A DNA stretch of 64,000 nt, from assembly GCA_938049335.1 (NCBI GenBank), contig CALIYX010000024.1, positions 251,533-315,532 on the forward strand, given 5' to 3'. Positions 60,980-64,000 of the stretch are shown here, one piece after another. Source of the stretch: an uncultured Clostridia bacterium. Its GTDB lineage: Bacteria; Bacillota; Clostridia; Peptostreptococcales; Anaerovoracaceae. The translations under genes and the position numbers were made by a program. Numbering within the stretch: position 1 is the first letter of the stretch; each line of letters starts with the position of its first letter. The notes under the pieces were generated by a model. That model saw only the letters and a program-made list of their open reading frames with translations. It made no database searches and had not been told where the DNA came from.

Positions 60980-61612
60980 TTATTTATATGTAGTTAAATT
61001 CAAAGAATTGTCCACATACTCTCCCAAGAACACTTCACTGCTTTTTTCTATGCCTTGCTTTTTCAGTTCGTCTAGAAGCCATTCCTCGTCCCTTCCAATC
61101 ACTTTAAGGATATCGTTCTGTATTTGCCCATCCGTAATAATTGGGAACTTCGGATTTTCCTCACCTGCCTGAATTATGATTAGCTGCCCGTTTTGTTCGG
61201 CTACAGCTCTCTTTACCATCTTTGATGAATAAACGCCATTTGTACGAAGCTTAAAAGCCACATCATGAGCGGAAAACCCTGCTTTCTTACAGTTTTCAAT
61301 ATCTATTTCCCCATCATCGATTATTATCAAGGCCTTACCGTCTATCAGCTGCTTAGCCTTCACATTATGCTTTTTTATCCAATTAAGTGAAAGTACAAGT
61401 ATGCACCAAATACATAGTATAGCAACATAATCAGGTATTTTGACGCTATTGTTATAAATCACACTACCGATGATTCCGCCGAGAACATAATTTACAATTT
61501 GATCGCTAGCTGACGATGGTGCCAAATTCCTTTTTCCTGATAGATTGATTATTATTAACATTGCAAAAAAGCCGATTAACATCTTTATCGCTACTAATAT
61601 AAATGGATTCAT
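60980..61612 (-). CDS. DUF421 (YetF family) membrane protein
   Basis: The 210-residue protein has three N-terminal helices (residues about 4-75) with RNLAPSSASDQIVNYVLGG and a C-terminal cytosolic part with the DUF421 motifs ALIIIDDGEID and VYSSKMVKRAVAEQNGQLII. YetF-type proteins are envelope-associated and, in spore formers, linked to germination or stress. AGGAG precedes ATG. It ends near the long hairpin element. Confidence 0.87.
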   Translation of the reverse strand: MNPFILVAIKMLIGFFAMLIIINLSGKRNLAPSSASDQIVNYVLGGIIGSVIYNNSVKIPDYVAILCIWCILVLSLNWIKKHNVKAKQLIDGKALIIIDDGEIDIENCKKAGFSAHDVAFKLRTNGVYSSKMVKRAVAEQNGQLIIIQAGEENPKFPIITDGQIQNDILKVIGRDEEWLLDELKKQGIEKSSEVFLGEYVDNSLNLTTYK

Positions 61613-61698
61613 GATTTTTCTCCTCTTATTTTTGTGTAATTTCTACAATGCTATTTATAATTGCTTTTGCATACATTTTTGAATATATATAGCTCAAT

Positions 61699-62775
61699 TT
61701 ACTCCTTTAGAATCGTGCTTTTGTAGCTGGTCCCGGACAAACGATCAAATAATAAGCGTCTGTTCAACAGCACTACTGCAACTGTAACTATTACATAAAG
61801 TAGCAAAATCAAACTAGCAGTTACAAAGAGACAAATAAACAATAGTGGTTCTGCAGCATATTTACCAGATTTATTCATAATATAAATTAGTCCCCAAGGG
61901 ATTAAGCGAAAATATGCTGTCAACAACATGCCTCTTAGAATCGTGCGAATCCATTTTGCATTTTCAAACTCTATCCCAAACTTTAACAAGGCGCTACCAA
62001 ATGTTTTGCCATTAAACAAAGGAATTAAACTGAAATACAGTGCTATAAATGGAAATAAAGGAAGCGTTGTTTTTGATATCATATACGGAATATATACAAT
62101 CACTGTATCAATTATAAGTGATAGGCAAATGCGTATTCCAGAAACTCGCAAGCCCGACTCTAATGCTTTCTCATCGATTTCTTCTCGAGACGGAAGCAGC
62201 TTCACAGCAAACCAACCAATAACATATCCAAGGCACCCACCTGTTGTATTTTGGATAATATCATCTATATCGCCTAATCTATATGGTCCCGGATATATGA
62301 AATAAAGTCCCGATAGCTGAGTTAATTCAAAGAATAAGCTTAGAAGTGCTGTAAGTAGCATTGTCTTCTTGAAGCTGAACTTGAAGTAATAACGAAGATA
62401 AATACCAAACGGAATCAGCATCAAAATATTAAATGCCGGTACATAAAAAGACGGATGCTTTAATGCCATGACCCAAGTTGCCGGACTTGATAGAGTAAAC
62501 GGACTCTCTTTAATGAAATCCATAGCAAATGAAAACGGTACCAGATTAAGCATATCCTTATATGCCGTATGAATGCTCTCCAGATTCGGAAGCGGCAAAA
62601 TAACTAACAGATAGATAGTTAGTAAATACAAAATAAATGAATATATAATCAAAGTTCGCAGCTTATTTACAGACCCGTATTTACGATAGTTGACAATCAT
62701 ATAAGGCACTGTTATAAGAAATGCTAAAACCGGAAAAATAAATATTGCTGTTTTTATAGAAACGATATATCCCAT
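61699..62775 (-). CDS. VanZ-RDD fusion membrane protein
   Basis: The 358-residue polytopic protein combines an N-terminal VanZ domain (about 30-200: LNLVPFSFAMDF, LMLIPFGIYLRYYF, FELTQLSGLYFI, GDIDDIIQNTTGGCLGYVIG) with an RDD-like C-terminal region (about 205-350: RICLSLIIDTVIVYIPYMIS, FGSALLKFGIEFENAKWIRT). VanZ-like proteins confer low-level teicoplanin tolerance in enterococci by an unknown mechanism; chromosomal homologues are common. AGGGG precedes ATG. No vancomycin-resistance genes are near. Confidence 0.86.
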   Translation of the reverse strand: MGYIVSIKTAIFIFPVLAFLITVPYMIVNYRKYGSVNKLRTLIIYSFILYLLTIYLLVILPLPNLESIHTAYKDMLNLVPFSFAMDFIKESPFTLSSPATWVMALKHPSFYVPAFNILMLIPFGIYLRYYFKFSFKKTMLLTALLSLFFELTQLSGLYFIYPGPYRLGDIDDIIQNTTGGCLGYVIGWFAVKLLPSREEIDEKALESGLRVSGIRICLSLIIDTVIVYIPYMISKTTLPLFPFIALYFSLIPLFNGKTFGSALLKFGIEFENAKWIRTILRGMLLTAYFRLIPWGLIYIMNKSGKYAAEPLLFICLFVTASLILLLYVIVTVAVVLLNRRLLFDRLSGTSYKSTILKE

Positions 62776-62875
62776 TAAAACCCCTTTTAATTATTTCTTT
62801 TATTTTCGATATTCTATAAACTTAAGCTTATAAATTATCTAAGTTAGATGTGTGTCAGTATGAAAAAGCATGATT

Positions 62876-63508
62876 TTACGCTTTCTTTATCGGATGTCTA
62901 ATGACTGTTTTCCATTTCTCCGGAGCAACTTTTCTGGCATCTGATAAATAAATTTCGTGGTGCAGTCTGTCTTTGTTCATATCATTAGTATACCCATTTT
63001 GCTCAATGTATTCGTCCATAATTGCTACCGTCGTAGGCTCATCATCAAATGACCCCAGGTGCATCATTTGAACACACATGCCCTCCTCTATGCTCATGAA
63101 CTCTGCCGATGAGCAGTCAAGTTTCTTTTTTTTGCTTGCCGTTGCTAGAGCCCAGTCAAAGTCCTTTTGACTTACGAAGTCAGGCAAACGGATAACTGAA
63201 ATCCAGTTGAATTTTGACTTGTCCGTATAGTCTACACCATCCGTGTCTTCTTGCCACCAAAATCCTTCAAGAGGAGGCACTACATACTCAAAGAATCCCT
63301 CAATTTTATAGTCTGTCTTATAGCTCATTTTCAGAGTATAGGCTACGGCATAAAGTACACTAATCGCATTTTGATACGCGCCACCCTCCTCATTGGGATT
63401 GCCTTTTCCCCTTACTGCAATATAATTCGTCTTTGGCACAGTTACTATTTCAGGCTTGTTCTTAGGCATATATAATTCTTTATATTCTTTTTTATAGTCA
63501 AAAGCCAT
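62876..63508 (-). CDS. GyrI-like small-molecule-binding domain protein
   Basis: The 210-residue protein matches the stand-alone GyrI-like family: YKKEYKELYMPKNKPEIVTV and NYIAVRGKGNPNEEGGAYQN near the N-terminus, a central FWWQEDTDGVD stretch, and HEIYLSDARKVAPEKWKTVI at the C-terminus. GyrI-like domains bind small hydrophobic or cationic molecules. GGGAG precedes ATG. The ligand is unknown; the next gene upstream is unidentified. Confidence 0.83.
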   Translation of the reverse strand: MAFDYKKEYKELYMPKNKPEIVTVPKTNYIAVRGKGNPNEEGGAYQNAISVLYAVAYTLKMSYKTDYKIEGFFEYVVPPLEGFWWQEDTDGVDYTDKSKFNWISVIRLPDFVSQKDFDWALATASKKKKLDCSSAEFMSIEEGMCVQMMHLGSFDDEPTTVAIMDEYIEQNGYTNDMNKDRLHHEIYLSDARKVAPEKWKTVIRHPIKKA

Positions 63509-63521
63509 TTATATCATCTCC

Positions 63522-64000
63522 CTACGTCCTTTGGCTAAATTCCTTATCAATTTTGTCGACTGTCATCTTTGTGCGTACATTAGGATTTTTGATAAACCTT
63601 TTGGTGAGCTCTTCTTTGGCAGTTATTTTAAATTCGTCACTCGTCTTTTGTCTATAATAATCGAAACAGTCAAAGGTTCCACTGCAACAATCTCCCCAAT
63701 CGGATAAATATCCGATAACTTCAAAGAAGCTGTCGTTATATTTTTCAAATCGCTTCGTCGCCGTACTCTTTAAATATCCCGAAATGCAGTACACAAATGA
63801 GTAATAAAACTTCGGATCTCGAAATGAATTGTATTCCTCACTATGAAAGCTCGGGTCGATAATCCTCGCCTTTCGCACATCGTCAATGGTAGGTTTTCTT
63901 GACATTTTAATATCTGTTTGCAAATAGGCATAGTATGTTTCCTTATCGTAAAATTTGCTATCTACAGAGATTAATGCCCCATACCTTCCATCCTCGTATT
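63522..64000 (-). CDS. Unidentified protein, N-terminus beyond the window
   Basis: The minus-strand frame is open from the right edge to the stop at 63522, giving at least 159 residues; a TTG at 63923 is not a convincing start because the frame continues upstream with similar composition (YEDGRYGALISVDSKFYD). The visible part is rich in Lys, Phe, Tyr and Asp, with GDCCSGTFDCFDYY as its Cys-rich feature. I recognise no family. The GyrI-like gene follows after 13 bases, suggesting an operon. Confidence 0.65.
   Translation of the reverse strand, partial: YEDGRYGALISVDSKFYDKETYYAYLQTDIKMSRKPTIDDVRKARIIDPSFHSEEYNSFRDPKFYYSFVYCISGYLKSTATKRFEKYNDSFFEVIGYLSDWGDCCSGTFDCFDYYRQKTSDEFKITAKEELTKRFIKNPNVRTKMTVDKIDKEFSQRT

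Noticed and set aside
61699..62775. Glycopeptide-resistance locus
   Set aside because: Only a VanZ-like domain is present; vanHAX-type genes are absent.
1..64000. CRISPR arrays, tRNA or rRNA genes, prophage
   Set aside because: No regularly spaced repeats, cloverleaf sequences, ribosomal RNA cores or structural phage genes were seen on reading both strands.

Overview
The window is about 64 kb of an AT-rich, low-GC Gram-positive genome. It carries a group B [FeFe] hydrogenase, ferredoxin-type proteins, Ala/Lys/Glu-rich coding, AGGAGG-type ribosome sites, frequent GTG and TTG starts, short intrinsic terminators and many wall-anchored surface proteins. This fits an anaerobic Clostridia member, possibly of the Anaerovoracaceae ([Eubacterium]/Mogibacterium-like); that assignment is inference from gene content. 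I see no rRNA, tRNA, CRISPR array, prophage or intact insertion sequence.

Layout. 1-2.75 kb: the end of an F1 ATPase operon (tail of atpA, then atpG, atpD and a divergent short atpC, all overlapping). 2.9-4.4 kb: the monomeric hydrogenase, closed by a bidirectional terminator. 4.5-9.8 kb (minus): a LysR regulator overlapping an AI-2E-type permease, a flavodoxin-ferredoxin protein, an AlkD-type DNA glycosylase and an ABC-F ATPase. 9.9-14.1 kb (minus): a TetR-ABC-ABC operon with a clear promoter and palindromic operator, followed by a remnant of a third ABC ATPase. 14.3-30 kb: a surface-protein region. It includes a 1096-residue LRR protein under a cobalamin riboswitch, a beta-helix/Cna-B protein, a pilin-like protein with a TraX-family neighbour and an 859-residue pilin-like adhesin, interspersed with RDD, XRE, lipoprotein and EamA genes. 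30-36.2 kb (minus): membrane proteins, an FMN alpha-hydroxyacid oxidase-like enzyme, an AEC transporter and two tandem RclA-like flavoproteins. 36.4-40.4 kb (plus): an LRR lipoprotein and a YdjI/YdjG-like SPFH plus zinc-ribbon pair. 40.5-48.1 kb (minus): a CWB2 wall protein and a run of little-known membrane and cytosolic proteins with a second TraX-family gene. 48.3-53.8 kb: methionine synthesis, with a split B12-dependent MetH, its separate activation protein and MetF on the minus strand, and O-acetylhomoserine sulfhydrylase on the plus strand. 53.9-64 kb: a GNAT enzyme, a TPR protein, a thioester-domain adhesin, DUF1275, an ArsC/Spx-like protein, a second LRR lipoprotein, an Ig-like surface protein, YetF, VanZ-RDD, a GyrI-like protein and a gene cut by the right edge.

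How it fits together. Six proteins end in a sorting signal whose shared core is T-G/Y-D followed by a membrane helix and a basic tail. Only some match the usual xPxTG, and no sortase gene lies in the window. The most striking unit is the cobalamin-riboswitch-controlled surface protein with a DUF4430 (transcobalamin-like) domain: a sigma-70-type promoter, a compact riboswitch, a terminator and a wall-anchored product line up in order. Together with the B12-dependent MetH system 31 kb away it suggests a surface system for catching corrinoids that is made when B12 is scarce. Other points of interest are an RclA paralogue whose first redox cysteine is replaced, a MerR-like 19-bp promoter spacer with a palindrome in front of those genes, and a His-rich tail on an EamA transporter.
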